Positions 42,822-51,844 of a stretch of 64,000 bases of DNA are shown one piece after another. The notes under the pieces are model-generated. The model made no database searches, was not told the origin of the DNA, and saw only the letters and a program-made list of their open reading frames with translations. The stretch spans positions 186,001 to 250,000 of the forward strand of contig JANDJI010000004.1 in NCBI GenBank assembly GCA_024331125.1, in the 5' to 3' direction. Position 1 is the first letter of the stretch; every line of letters starts with the position of its first letter. Made by a program: the position numbers and the translations under genes. The DNA comes from Nitrospira sp. Its GTDB lineage: Bacteria > Nitrospirota > Nitrospiria > Nitrospirales > Nitrospiraceae.

Positions 42822-43613
42822 ATGATGTTTGCGACCGAGGGTCCATCCATACCCGCCATACCCGGCGACCTGCCGACCTGGAGCCTCTTTTTCGCGCGCC
42901 AGCCGGAACCGGACTTGGAGTTTACGGAAGAAGAGTTGGAGCAAACATCGAACATCCGCTCGCCCTCGCCCTTGAAAACTCCGCCCAAAAAACCAGGGAA
43001 AAGTCCCCTGATTTGGGTTCTCCTGCTGGTCTTGATCGGCGGCGGCGCCTACGTTGCCATGGAACCGGACCTCGTCATGGACGTCGTCGGACCGTTTCTC
43101 AACGACACGCCGGAGCCTGTGCCGCCGATTGCAAGAAAACCGGCCTCACCGGCCGCAGCCGGCCAAAGCGCCACACCGATTCAATCGACCCCGCCAACGG
43201 AAGCGACCGCGCCATCGGCGAGTGACCTGCCGACCGAGACGGCCGACTCGGCCTCGTCATCGCCGGCTTCGCCCGCGACACCCCCCCCGCCGATTCCCGC
43301 GCCGACAATTCAATCCAATGGGACGACCACACCGGGGGCCGTCGAAGCGATACCATCGGCCACGGATTCCGCCCCTCCTCTCTTTGAAGAGGGCCAACGG
43401 GTCGCGCTGTTGCCGAATCCCGGTGCTCCGCGTGAAAAGGTCGCACTGACGCGCGACGCGGCGGGAACAACGCGAGGTCCAGCCGTTCCTCCCGGAACCA
43501 TTTTCACGATCCTCGACGGAGAATTGCAGGACAGCGGCTGGGTGTATTACGTTCGAAGCGACTACGGCACGACCGGCTGGCTCCAAGAAAAACAGCTCCG
43601 GGCCAAACCCTGA
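42822..43613 (+). CDS. Membrane-anchored protein with Pro-rich linker and SH3-like domain
   Basis: A 263-residue protein. An acidic N-terminal part (about 60 residues) is followed by one membrane span (SPLIWVLLLVLIGGGAYVAM), a long Pro/Ala/Ser/Thr linker (residues 95-185) and a C-terminal domain of 75 residues (GQRVALLPNPGAPREKVALT, SGWVYYVRSDYGTTGWLQEK) that resembles a bacterial SH3 domain. The topology puts the SH3-like domain in the periplasm, where it may bind peptidoglycan or protein. AGGAGG lies a few bases before the ATGATG start. A TTGACA at 42748 with a weak -10 at 42771 may be its promoter. Confidence 0.7.
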   Translation: MMFATEGPSIPAIPGDLPTWSLFFARQPEPDLEFTEEELEQTSNIRSPSPLKTPPKKPGKSPLIWVLLLVLIGGGAYVAMEPDLVMDVVGPFLNDTPEPVPPIARKPASPAAAGQSATPIQSTPPTEATAPSASDLPTETADSASSSPASPATPPPPIPAPTIQSNGTTTPGAVEAIPSATDSAPPLFEEGQRVALLPNPGAPREKVALTRDAAGTTRGPAVPPGTIFTILDGELQDSGWVYYVRSDYGTTGWLQEKQLRAKP

Positions 43614-43697
43614 TTCATTCGTTCGGGAACCAGGAGTTCATACCCAATGACGCGGAGGAGAACGGCACGGCCTCCGTGCCGCCGGCTTCTGTTGTGT

Positions 43698-43703
43698 TAT
43701 AAT
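43698..43703 (+). promoter_or_regulatory. Perfect -10 (TATAAT) upstream of the HAD-hpnD-hpnE operon
   Basis: TATAAT lies 47 bases before the ATG at 43751. No good -35 stands 16-18 bases upstream, so the promoter is only partly supported. Confidence 0.4.
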
Positions 43704-43750
43704 GCCGCGCGCCGACATCCCTTCTCACAGCCTGGAACAGCGAACAGCCC

Positions 43751-44434
43751 ATGCGCGCCGTGATTTTTGATTTCGACGGAGTCATTGCCGACACCGAACC
43801 TCTTCACTTCGAGGCGCTGCGACGCACGCTTGCGACGGTCGGCGTAACCTTGACCGAACCGGATTACTATGCCAACTACCTCGGCTTCGACGATCGCGGC
43901 TGCATTGTGGAAGCGCTGCGCGCGAACCAAGTACCGGTTACGGAGCCGCTCGCGCATGACTTGATGCGGGAAAAAGCCCGAGCGTATCTGGCCTCCGTCC
44001 GCGACCATCTCGTCATTTTTCCCGGCGTCAGAGAGTTCGTCGAAGAAGCCGCGTCGATCTATCCCGTAGCGATCGCCTCCGGCGCGTTGCGGGCGGAAAT
44101 AGAACTGGTGTTGGAACAGGCCGGCATCCGGAAAGCTTTTTGTCATATCACGAGCGCGGAGGATGTCGCGAACAGCAAGCCGGACCCCGAGCCCTTTCTG
44201 CGTGCGTTGGCCGGCTTGAATCAAGAACGGCCCGACGCCCGGCTGACGGCCGATGCCTGTCTGGTCATTGAAGACTCTCTGCCCGGGATCAGAGCGGCCA
44301 AATCCGCGGGAATGAAAGTATTGGCCGTGACCAATACTCACACCGTTCAAGACCTAGGGGAAGCCGACGCCGTCACCCCCAGCTTGCACGGGATCAAATT
44401 GGCGGAGATGAAAGCCCGTCTATGGCCGGCATGA
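43751..44434 (+). CDS. HAD-superfamily phosphatase (beta-phosphoglucomutase-like)
   Basis: A 227-residue HAD hydrolase: RAVIFDFDGVIADTEPLHFE (motif I with nucleophile Asp), AIASGALRAEIELVLEQ (motif II), SKPDPEPFLRAL (motif III Lys) and CLVIEDSLPGIRAAKSAGMK (motif IV). The cap region puts it with the beta-phosphoglucomutase/CbbY/phosphoglycolate phosphatase type. Its stop overlaps the hpnD ATG at 44431 (ATGA), so it belongs to the squalene operon and might dephosphorylate an isoprenoid or sugar phosphate. That link is inference. Confidence 0.8.
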   Translation: MRAVIFDFDGVIADTEPLHFEALRRTLATVGVTLTEPDYYANYLGFDDRGCIVEALRANQVPVTEPLAHDLMREKARAYLASVRDHLVIFPGVREFVEEAASIYPVAIASGALRAEIELVLEQAGIRKAFCHITSAEDVANSKPDPEPFLRALAGLNQERPDARLTADACLVIEDSLPGIRAAKSAGMKVLAVTNTHTVQDLGEADAVTPSLHGIKLAEMKARLWPA

Positions 44435-45294
44435 CCGTCGACGAAGCGCAGGCGTACTGCGCCGCCTATACCAAGAAAAGCGGCAGCAACTTTTATTACT
44501 CGTTTCTTTTCCTGCCCAAGGCCTCGCGCAACGCCATGTATACCGTCTATGCGTTCTGCAAAGCGGTGGACAGCGCGGTCGATGAGCCGCCGTCAGGGAG
44601 CGACCCCAAGGAAGCGCTGCGACAATGGCGGGCCGAACTCGACGCCGTCTACGGCGGCACTCCCGTTTCGCCGATCGGCGTCAGCCTCGCGCGCCACATT
44701 AAGACCTTTTCGATTCCCAAAGTTTATTTTGAAGAGCTGATCAAGGGCGTCGAAATGGATCTCTTGAACAACCGGTACGTCACGTTTGACGAACTGTCCC
44801 TTTATTGCTATCGGGTGGCGTCCGTCGTAGGGCTCATTTGCCTTCATATTTTCGGTGTCACGTCGCCCCGGGCGCAGGATTATGCCGTCGCCCTCGGCAT
44901 GGCCTTTCAACTGACCAATATCCTGCGCGACGTCGGCGTTGACGCGGACGACAATCGCATCTATCTTCCTCTCGACGACCTCCAGGCCTGCAACTGTCCG
45001 GAACGAACCGTCTTGAAAAAAATCTACACTCCGGAATTCAAGGTTCTCATGAAAAAAGAAGCGGCCCGAGCCCGCCATTACTATGAAAAAGCCCGTTCCG
45101 CCTTCACGGCGCTGACCCCGTCCGAACGCCGCGCCCTCGTCGTGGCGGAGATCATGCGCGCCATTTACAGCCGCATTCTCGGCAAGATCGAGGAGACCGA
45201 TTACCAAGTATTCGGACCTCGCGTCACCCTGTCCACACCTCACCGGCTTGCGGTGGCGTTCGGCGTGTGGGCTCGCGGCTCCCGATTTTCGTGA
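44431..45294 (+). CDS. hpnD: Presqualene diphosphate synthase HpnD
   Basis: A 287-residue squalene/phytoene-synthase-fold protein that condenses two farnesyl diphosphates to presqualene diphosphate. Signatures: KKSGSNFYYSFLFLPKASRN, VYAFCKAVDSAVDE (first Asp-rich motif DxxxDE-like), LYCYRVASVVGLICLHIFGV and FQLTNILRDVGVDADDNRIY (second Asp-rich motif). The start MTVDEAQAYC fits HpnD, and the ATG at 44431 overlaps the HAD stop. The hpnE start overlaps its stop (GTGA). Phytoene synthase is the main alternative, but HpnE next to it favours HpnD. Confidence 0.85.
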   Translation: MTVDEAQAYCAAYTKKSGSNFYYSFLFLPKASRNAMYTVYAFCKAVDSAVDEPPSGSDPKEALRQWRAELDAVYGGTPVSPIGVSLARHIKTFSIPKVYFEELIKGVEMDLLNNRYVTFDELSLYCYRVASVVGLICLHIFGVTSPRAQDYAVALGMAFQLTNILRDVGVDADDNRIYLPLDDLQACNCPERTVLKKIYTPEFKVLMKKEAARARHYYEKARSAFTALTPSERRALVVAEIMRAIYSRILGKIEETDYQVFGPRVTLSTPHRLAVAFGVWARGSRFS

Positions 45295-46613
45295 TCGCCG
45301 GAGCTTCACAAACCGTCCTCATTTTAGGCGCGAGCCTGACCGGATTGGCGGCGGCCTCCTTCCTGACCGAAAAAAGTCACCGAGTCACCCTGCTGGACTT
45401 CCTCAACTGGGAAGACGGCTACAAGACCGACAAAAACGACGCCATGCCGATGACATTCGGAGGGCACGGGGAAACATCACGGGCGATTCATCCGGTCGAG
45501 CAGGACGCCGCCTTGCTGGCGGACAGAACCATTCCCCTCGAATTTCTCTTGCCTGACGGACAAACCGCCGCCTATTTTCCCGCTCGCCTTCCTGGAATTT
45601 TACAGTGGATCGCCGGTCTTTCTCGTTTTGAGGGCCTCACCCGGCGCGACCGCTGGCGATTGCTCACCTATGTGGAGCGAATCTGGGAGGGGACGGAATC
45701 GTTCCCGGCCGATTTGGACAATCGGACGGCCGATGAATGGCTGGCGTCGATCGGACAGAGCCCGGAAAGCCGAACATACATCTGGAACCCGCTCGGCCTG
45801 TGGTTGACCGGAAACGGTCTTGAACGTCTCGCCGGCTCCGTTTTCATCCGGCAACTGTCGGTTCTGTTTCTCGGAAAGGCCCGGGATGCTTCTCTCACAT
45901 ATCGTGATGGATCCATCGGCGATCGTTTGATAAGTCCGATGCGGCACGCACTGGAACGGCAGGGAGTCCAAGTCCTACGTCAGACAGAACCCCCGCTGCT
46001 TCGAATCGGACCGAGCGGTATTGAAGAAGTCCGGCTCCACGACGGCGGCTCTCTTCGCGCCCAGTGGTACATCGCCGCTCTTCCCCATCGAAAACTGCTC
46101 GCCTTGTTGCCGGAGCAGCTTCTTGCGCGCTACGCCTATTTCGCCCAGCTCGCCGAACTGGAAACGTTGCCCGAAGTCATGGTGGAGCTTCGACGACCAT
46201 CGACCGCTCCATTTCCCCGATTGGTTTTGCTGGGCGGAGAGCCGTTTCATTACCTGGTCGTTGCGCCATCGGGACCGAATGAAACGGCGTATCGGCTTTC
46301 AATGATCGGTCATTCGCCCCTGACGGAATCCACCGACGACAGCCTGCTTCGCCTCGGCCACGAAGAACTCCGGCGGATTTTCCCCGACAGCACGCCGCGT
46401 CATGATCAATCCGGCGTCGTCCATCGCGACAACCAAGCCGCGCTGTCGCTCCGACCCGGCGCGACATTGCGCAGACCGCTTCAGCAAAGTCCCCTGCCCA
46501 ATCTTCTCCTCGCCGGCCCATGGACGGACACCGGATGGCCGGCCAACGTTGAAAGCGCGATCGCCAGTGCGCGACGTTGCGCGGACATCATCCGCGGCCG
46601 GATCGCAGGCTGA
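45291..46613 (+). CDS. hpnE: Hydroxysqualene dehydroxylase HpnE (FAD-dependent)
   Basis: A 440-residue amine-oxidase/desaturase-fold flavoprotein. It starts VLILGASLTGLAAASFLTEK, an FAD Rossmann motif with Ser-Leu in the glycine loop, then VTLLDFLNWEDG. The C-terminus has LLLAGPWTDTGWPANVESAI, the second FAD-binding block typical of HpnE and carotene desaturases. HpnE reduces hydroxysqualene to squalene as the last step of the HpnCDE route to hopanoids. HpnC is not in the window. The GTG start at 45291 overlaps the hpnD stop. Confidence 0.85.
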   Translation: MIAGASQTVLILGASLTGLAAASFLTEKSHRVTLLDFLNWEDGYKTDKNDAMPMTFGGHGETSRAIHPVEQDAALLADRTIPLEFLLPDGQTAAYFPARLPGILQWIAGLSRFEGLTRRDRWRLLTYVERIWEGTESFPADLDNRTADEWLASIGQSPESRTYIWNPLGLWLTGNGLERLAGSVFIRQLSVLFLGKARDASLTYRDGSIGDRLISPMRHALERQGVQVLRQTEPPLLRIGPSGIEEVRLHDGGSLRAQWYIAALPHRKLLALLPEQLLARYAYFAQLAELETLPEVMVELRRPSTAPFPRLVLLGGEPFHYLVVAPSGPNETAYRLSMIGHSPLTESTDDSLLRLGHEELRRIFPDSTPRHDQSGVVHRDNQAALSLRPGATLRRPLQQSPLPNLLLAGPWTDTGWPANVESAIASARRCADIIRGRIAG

Positions 46614-46614
46614 G

Positions 46615-46638
46615 CGACCGAAGTTTTTTCTTCGGTCG
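46615..46638. terminator. Perfect 9-bp hairpin after hpnE
   Basis: CGACCGAAG, six T bases and CTTCGGTCG form a perfect nine-base-pair stem with a T6 loop, starting one base after the hpnE stop at 46613. No T-run follows the stem, so it is not a textbook intrinsic terminator, but its position between hpnE and the promoter at 46649 suits transcription termination or mRNA 3'-end protection. Confidence 0.5.
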
Positions 46639-46648
46639 TGGACCGCGA

Positions 46649-46677
46649 TTGACATTGCCGGCTGGCCTTTCTAAGAT
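46649..46677 (+). promoter_or_regulatory. Strong promoter of the uracil-DNA glycosylase gene
   Basis: TTGACA (46649-46654), 17 bases, TAAGAT (46672-46677). Expected transcription start is near 46684, which excludes the in-frame ATG at 46676 as the coding start and supports 46703 or 46706. Confidence 0.6.
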
Positions 46678-46702
46678 GGCCCGTCTTTCCTTCACCCGTT
46701 GC

Positions 46703-47356
46703 ATGATGACGACACCGCTTGAGGAACTTGCACAATCCCTCGTCGACTGCCAGCGATGCAAATTGGCCAAGCTGGGCCGCACGCAAGTCGTCTTCGGCGT
46801 GGGCAACCCACGGGCCAGCATTATGTTCGTGGGCGAAGCGCCGGGCTTCCATGAAGATCAGCAGGGCGAGCCGTTTGTAGGCGCGGCGGGAAAACTGTTG
46901 AACGATTTGCTCGCCTCGGCGGGGCTGTCGCGCGATCAGATCTACATCGCCAACGTCATCAAATGCCGCCCCCCAAACAACCGAGACCCGGAGACGGACG
47001 AAGTGGACACGTGCAAACCGTTTCTGCTCCGGCAAATTCAACTGATCCGTCCGCAATTGGTCTGTTCGCTCGGCAACTGGGCCACGCAAACCTTGCTGGG
47101 ACGCAAGGTCGGCATTACCAAGGTCAAAGCGCAGGCCTTTTACCTGAAAGACTTCGTGTTGTTTCCTCTCTTGCACCCGGCCGCGGCCCTGCACCAAGGC
47201 AACCTGTTGACGCCGCTCAAAGAGGATTTCAAAAAACTCAAGGAATTCCTCGACAAACACACCAAAGCGGTGAATCAAACAGCCGACGCTCCCGCGACCG
47301 CGCCCGCCCTCCAGATCGAATCACCCAAACCGACGCAGATGGATCTGTTCGGTTGA
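46703..47356 (+). CDS. Type-4 uracil-DNA glycosylase
   Basis: A 217-residue iron-sulfur uracil-DNA glycosylase (family 4, UDGa). Cluster cysteines: DCQRCKLAKLGRTQVVFG (CX2C) and NVIKCRPPNNRDPETDEV followed by DTC (CX15C). The active-site block is GEAPGFHEDQQGEPFVG, and motif B is LLHPAAALHQG with its His. It removes uracil from DNA after cytosine deamination. The C-terminal 45 residues are a low-complexity tail ending PKPTQMDLFG, which resembles a clamp-binding QxxxLF-type peptide (Q-M-D-L-F). That last point is inference. Confidence 0.9.
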   Translation: MMTTPLEELAQSLVDCQRCKLAKLGRTQVVFGVGNPRASIMFVGEAPGFHEDQQGEPFVGAAGKLLNDLLASAGLSRDQIYIANVIKCRPPNNRDPETDEVDTCKPFLLRQIQLIRPQLVCSLGNWATQTLLGRKVGITKVKAQAFYLKDFVLFPLLHPAAALHQGNLLTPLKEDFKKLKEFLDKHTKAVNQTADAPATAPALQIESPKPTQMDLFG

Positions 47357-47391
47357 CGCTTCCCTGTGAGCCGATCGCTCGATCATCGTAC

Positions 47392-47835
47392 CTACGTCGT
47401 CGCCGAAGAAATCTTTTCTCCTGAACCAGACGGCGGTTCCTCATCCGGCTTTTCTTCTTCCGGCACGTCGAACCACTGGACGAGCATGTCGTCCCACCAG
47501 GCTTCGGTGACTTCCTCGCCCGGATCCGTTCCGAGAAACGCCACGTCGTCCTTCTGGATCGAAGGAGCGACGAGATGGGGTTGGAATTTCACGCGGTCGA
47601 TGACTTCTTTTGTCGCGTAGCCGCCAAGGATCCAGGAATCGGGATCGGCCCGGCGGGATTTGTACGCCTTCAGCCCGAGTTTCAAGTACAGGAAGACGTG
47701 CCGCTGAACGGGATCGGCCATGCCGGACGGCGGGAGACTCAGTGTTTTTTCGATTCGTTTTCTCCAGCGTCGGTCGTCGTACCGTGACGTGATCAGTTGC
47801 AGAACTTTTTTCCCCAGATCGGCATCCAACGGCAT
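47392..47835 (-). CDS. Hypothetical soluble protein
   Basis: A 147-residue protein with no signal peptide or span: LGKKVLQLITSRYDDRRWRK, RHVFLYLKLGLKAYKSRRAD, then a Trp-rich acidic part (EAWWDDMLVQWFDVPEEEKP). The start at 47835 is chosen because GAGGGTGAG lies just upstream. I recognise no family. The gene is convergent with the uracil-DNA glycosylase gene and downstream of the dienelactone hydrolase gene on the same strand. Confidence 0.55.
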   Translation of the reverse strand: MPLDADLGKKVLQLITSRYDDRRWRKRIEKTLSLPPSGMADPVQRHVFLYLKLGLKAYKSRRADPDSWILGGYATKEVIDRVKFQPHLVAPSIQKDDVAFLGTDPGEEVTEAWWDDMLVQWFDVPEEEKPDEEPPSGSGEKISSATT

Positions 47836-47983
47836 CGGCTCACCCTCTCGATACCTTGCACAATCCGTCTGATCGGCGAAAATGATCTTGAACCACGACG
47901 GCTGCAAGGTCCCGGCTGCGGCAGATCCGTAAAAACACGTCGGGAAGAAATGACCGCTCGCGAACGAAACCGGAGCGCATGCA

Positions 47984-48688
47984 TCAGCCCAGGTGCTGCT
48001 TGAAAAACGCCTTCGTCCTTGCCCAGGCGTCTTTCGCCGCTTCCGGCCGATACACGGAAGGATCGTTATCCCGAAAAAAGGCGTGCGGCGCTCCGGGATA
48101 GGTCTTGATCTCGCCCGACTTGTTGTATTTCTTCAAAGCCGCCGCCAACCGTTGCACGTCCGCCTTGGTGATCCAGCCGTCGTCTTCGCCATAGAAATAC
48201 AACACCGGCGCCGATAGGTTTTGGAGCGGCGTGTCGGGATTCGGGACTTGGCCGTAAAACGGCGCCGCCGCTTTGACGTCCGAATTGACGCAGGGCAGCA
48301 TGAGCGCATAGGACCCCCCCATGCAAAAGCCGGTCACGCCGATTCGCGCGCCGTCGACTTCGGGAATGGACTTGAGATAGGTCACGGTGGCGTTCAAGTC
48401 TTTGAGCCCGTCCTCTTGCTTCAAACTGTTCATCAGCTTGCCGGCTTCTCCGGGATCGGTCGTCAGCGCGTGGCCCAACCGCGAGTACAGATCCGGCGCG
48501 ATCGCCACGTATCCTTCCGCGGCGTATCGTCTGGCGATATCCTTGATATGGTCGGTGAGCCCCCACCATTCCTGAATTACGATTATGGCCGGCCGCCTTT
48601 CTTTCGTCGTAGGCGCGGCGACAAATGCCTTCACCGTGACGTTGCCGCTCGGATACTGCACCATGGTTTCTCTGATCGATTCGGCCAT
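47984..48688 (-). CDS. Dienelactone hydrolase family protein
   Basis: A 234-residue alpha/beta hydrolase: PAIIVIQEWWGLTDHIKDIA, EGYVAIAPDLYSRLG, the nucleophile Cys in IGVTGFCMGGSYALMLP, Asp in YFYGEDDGWIT and His in GAPHAFFRDNDPSVYRP. The Cys-Asp-His triad is that of dienelactone hydrolases, which open lactones, but most homologues outside chlorocatechol operons have unknown substrates. GAGGAGG precedes the ATG. No aromatic-degradation genes are nearby. Confidence 0.85.
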   Translation of the reverse strand: MAESIRETMVQYPSGNVTVKAFVAAPTTKERRPAIIVIQEWWGLTDHIKDIARRYAAEGYVAIAPDLYSRLGHALTTDPGEAGKLMNSLKQEDGLKDLNATVTYLKSIPEVDGARIGVTGFCMGGSYALMLPCVNSDVKAAAPFYGQVPNPDTPLQNLSAPVLYFYGEDDGWITKADVQRLAAALKKYNKSGEIKTYPGAPHAFFRDNDPSVYRPEAAKDAWARTKAFFKQHLG

Positions 48689-48761
48689 TGTTCACCTCCT
48701 CGCCCATAAGTATCAGGCGTTCGGTCTTTCACGGAGACGCTGACGGATGAGACGTTTGGGG

Positions 48762-50156
48762 TTAATTGCCTGCCACCATCATCTCGGCGATCTTGACCGT
48801 CGGGCTGGCGACTCGCCCGCGAAAGACGAGATCGTTGCCGACCATCTCGATGTCCTTGAGCATCTGTTTCAGATTGCCGGCGATGGTGATTTCTTCGACC
48901 GGGAAGGCCAATTCCCCGTTCTCAATCCAAAACCCGCTGGCGCCTCGCGAATAGTCTCCGGTCACCATATTGATGCCGAAACCGATCAGCTCGGTCAAAT
49001 AAAGTCCCTCTTTCACCGATCCGATAATCTGCTCCGGCGTCTTGGTGCCCGGCACGAGATAAAAATTAGTCGGCCCGACCGAGGGGCTTTCGCCGACGCT
49101 CCGGGAAGCATTGCCGGTCGAAGGCAGCCCCATCTTCTTTCCCGAATAGGTGTCCAACAGATAACTGGTCAGCACGCCCCGTTCGACGATCGTGTTTTTC
49201 CTGGTCGCCACTCCCTCTCCGTCGAAGGGTCGGGACCCGAGGCCGCCGACCATACGACCGTCGTCGTAGACCGTGATCAGGTCGGACGCGATCGTCCGGC
49301 CGAGTTGATCCAAGAGAAACGACGCCCGTTTGTACAACCCGTAGCCGGAGACGGCGCTGCACAGATTCGCCAACAGACTGCCGGCCGTTTCTTGATCGAA
49401 TACGACCGGCACGCGCTTGGTCGCGACCCGCCGCGCGCCCAATCGCCGAACCGCCCGCCTGGCCGCTTCCCGCCCGATCGACTCGGCGGAAGCCAGCCGC
49501 GCGAACTTTCGTTGCACTTCATACCATACGCCGCGCTGCATGGACCCCGTTCGCGCGTCACTGGCGATCGGCGACACGGACAAGGAAAAGCTGGAGCCGT
49601 TGTACGATCCGATAAATCCGTGGCTGTTCGCCAATATCACTCGACCCGACGACGATTCGAATTCCGCTCCTTCCGAGTTCGTCACGCGCTCGTCGGCGGC
49701 AAAGGCAGCCGCCTCGCCTCGTTTGGCCCACTCGATCTGGTTCTCCGTGCTCAGAACCGTGCCGTCGTAGAGATCAAGATCCGGCAGGTCCGTCGCCATT
49801 TGGTTGGCTTCCGGCAACCCCGACGTCGGGTCTTCGACGACCGTTTTCGCGAGCGTGCAGGTTTCAGAGACGAGTCTTTCGAGCGATTCTTTTGAAAAAT
49901 CAGAGGTCGAGCTCGTCGCCGATCGCTTGCCGACGAACACCCGCAACCCCAACCGCTTTTCCCTGGCCTTGGTCAACCGGTCAACGGCGCCCACCCGCAC
50001 CTGCACCGACAACGTCTGGCCGTCGGCCACGACGACGTCGGCCTCCGTGGCTCCGCAGGCCTTCGCGCGACTTAGGATGTCCGCCGCAAGCCGGGCGTAA
50101 TCGCCGTCGCTCTCGGTCGCCGACCGGCCCGATTGCAATTCAGAACGTAATTCCAT
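48762..50156 (-). CDS. pmbA: TldE/PmbA, non-catalytic subunit of the TldD/TldE protease
   Basis: A 464-residue U62-family protein. It shows the TldE pattern: VVVADGQTLSVQVRVGAVDR, EKRLGLRVFVGKRSATSSTS, RVPVVFDQETAGSLLANLCS where TldD has the HExxxH helix, RPFDGEGVATRKNTIVERGV, GLPSTGNASRSVGESPSVGP and GASGFWIENGELAFPVEEIT. The zinc motif is absent, as expected of TldE. With TldD, encoded 82 bp upstream, it forms the ring protease that matures microcin B17 and degrades peptides such as the CcdA antitoxin in E. coli. Confidence 0.88.
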   Translation of the reverse strand: MELRSELQSGRSATESDGDYARLAADILSRAKACGATEADVVVADGQTLSVQVRVGAVDRLTKAREKRLGLRVFVGKRSATSSTSDFSKESLERLVSETCTLAKTVVEDPTSGLPEANQMATDLPDLDLYDGTVLSTENQIEWAKRGEAAAFAADERVTNSEGAEFESSSGRVILANSHGFIGSYNGSSFSLSVSPIASDARTGSMQRGVWYEVQRKFARLASAESIGREAARRAVRRLGARRVATKRVPVVFDQETAGSLLANLCSAVSGYGLYKRASFLLDQLGRTIASDLITVYDDGRMVGGLGSRPFDGEGVATRKNTIVERGVLTSYLLDTYSGKKMGLPSTGNASRSVGESPSVGPTNFYLVPGTKTPEQIIGSVKEGLYLTELIGFGINMVTGDYSRGASGFWIENGELAFPVEEITIAGNLKQMLKDIEMVGNDLVFRGRVASPTVKIAEMMVAGN

Positions 50157-50238
50157 CGTTCGTTTTCAGGCGTCGCCCATCGTGAGATGCGGGCGGTTCT
50201 TCCCCGCCCATAAGCGATCATGATCGACGCGCGTTTTT

Positions 50239-51669
50239 TCACCGCTGCGTGCCGCCGACCGTGATCTCGTCAACCTTGATGGTCGGAAGGCCGACCCCGA
50301 CCGGTACCGACTGGCCGTCCTTTCCACAGGTGCCGATGCCGTTGTCCAATTTCAAGTCGTGCCCGACCATCGATACTTTTTTGAGGATCTCGGGGCCGTT
50401 TCCGATCAATGTCGCCCCCTTGACCGGCCGAGTCACCTTTCCGTCTTCGATCAAATAGGCTTCGCTGGCCGAGAACACAAATTTGCCGTTCGTGATATCC
50501 ACCTGCCCTCCGCCGAACGACACTGCATAGAGTCCCCGTTTCACGGACCGGATGATATCCTGCGGGTCGGATTCGCCCGCCAACATAAAGGTATTCGTCA
50601 TGCGGGGCAGCACCACGCTCTGATAACTTTCTCGCCGCCCGTTGCCCGTCAAGCCGATCCCCATCAACCGGGCGTTGAGTTTGTCGGTCAGATAGCCGCG
50701 AAGAATGCCCTTTTCGATCAGGATCGTACGGCCGGTCGGCGTTCCCTCGTCATCCATGTTCAACGATCCCCGCCGAAACGGCAGGGTGCCGTCGTCCACG
50801 ATGGTGCAGACTTCGGAAGCCACCCGCTGTCCGATCAAGTTGGAAAACGCCGACGTCTTCTTGCGGTTGAAGTCCGCCTCGAGACCGTGACCGATCGCTT
50901 CATGCAAGAGAATACCGGGCCACCCGCTGGCCAAGACGACGGGCATCACGCCGGCGGGCGCCTCGACGGCGGAAAGATTGACGATCGCCTCGCGCGCGGC
51001 TTCCCGCGCGTATTCCAGATGACGGTTCCGATCCCGATAAAACTCAAATCCCACGCGCCCGCCTCCGCCGAAACTCCCGATCTGGCGATTGCCGTCCTCC
51101 TCGGCGATACAACTGATTTGCAGACGCGACAGCGGCTGAATATCCGCGACCAAGACGCCGTCCGACGTCGCCACCACCACCACCTTGTATTCCGTGTTAA
51201 ACGACGCCATGACGTTTTTGATGCGAGGGTCGTACCGTCTGGCCTCCGCGTCGATCTCATTCAGCAGGGCGACTCGTTCGGGCGTCGCCACTTCGGCCTT
51301 CGCCCGGTCGACCGGATACAAATCGTGCGCCGGCCGCCGATGGACGGGAACCGGCACCGTCCGAGTTCCCTTGGGAGAATCGGCGATGTATCTGGCGGTA
51401 TCCGCCGCGAGTTCCAAGTCCTTCTTCGTCAAATCGTCGGAGTAGGCAAACCCCGTTTTCTCGCCGACGGTGGCTCTGACACCGACTCCCTGCGAGATGC
51501 TCTTGGCGGCGCGTTTGACGATACCTTCTTCCATCGAGACCGACTCCGCGACTCTCGACTCAAAGTAGAGATCGGCGTAATCGACGTCCCGCGTGCTGAG
51601 TCGATCCAGCACGTGCCGGGCATCCGCTTCCGTCACGCCGAACGTCGCTAATTGAACCGCCTCCGTCAT
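50239..51669 (-). CDS. tldD: Metalloprotease TldD, catalytic subunit
   Basis: A protein of about 476 residues. The zinc site is in GWPGILLHEAIGHGLEADFN (HExxxH with a downstream Cys/His region), followed by RRGSLNMDDEGTPTGRTILI, LNARLMGIGLTGNGRRESYQ and YAVSFGGGQVDITNGKFVFS. It acts with PmbA/TldE, encoded downstream. The start is ATG 51669; a TTG at 51672 lies just before. In RiPP producers this pair removes leader peptides, which may matter for the MNIO cassette of this window, though the two are 20 kb apart. Confidence 0.9.
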   Translation of the reverse strand: MTEAVQLATFGVTEADARHVLDRLSTRDVDYADLYFESRVAESVSMEEGIVKRAAKSISQGVGVRATVGEKTGFAYSDDLTKKDLELAADTARYIADSPKGTRTVPVPVHRRPAHDLYPVDRAKAEVATPERVALLNEIDAEARRYDPRIKNVMASFNTEYKVVVVATSDGVLVADIQPLSRLQISCIAEEDGNRQIGSFGGGGRVGFEFYRDRNRHLEYAREAAREAIVNLSAVEAPAGVMPVVLASGWPGILLHEAIGHGLEADFNRKKTSAFSNLIGQRVASEVCTIVDDGTLPFRRGSLNMDDEGTPTGRTILIEKGILRGYLTDKLNARLMGIGLTGNGRRESYQSVVLPRMTNTFMLAGESDPQDIIRSVKRGLYAVSFGGGQVDITNGKFVFSASEAYLIEDGKVTRPVKGATLIGNGPEILKKVSMVGHDLKLDNGIGTCGKDGQSVPVGVGLPTIKVDEITVGGTQR

Positions 51670-51844
51670 CAATGGACCGCCTTTCCCGGGTTGCCCTTTA
51701 CGTTTGCGTTAACGAGGTTTTGCGCTCAATCAGCAGGGCAATCCGCGCAAGATGGACGCGCGGAGTATAGCTCATTCGTTTCCACGGTCGCAATGAGACG
51801 GATGGCGATTTATAGGGCTACTACCTACGATTCCGAGTTATTGT

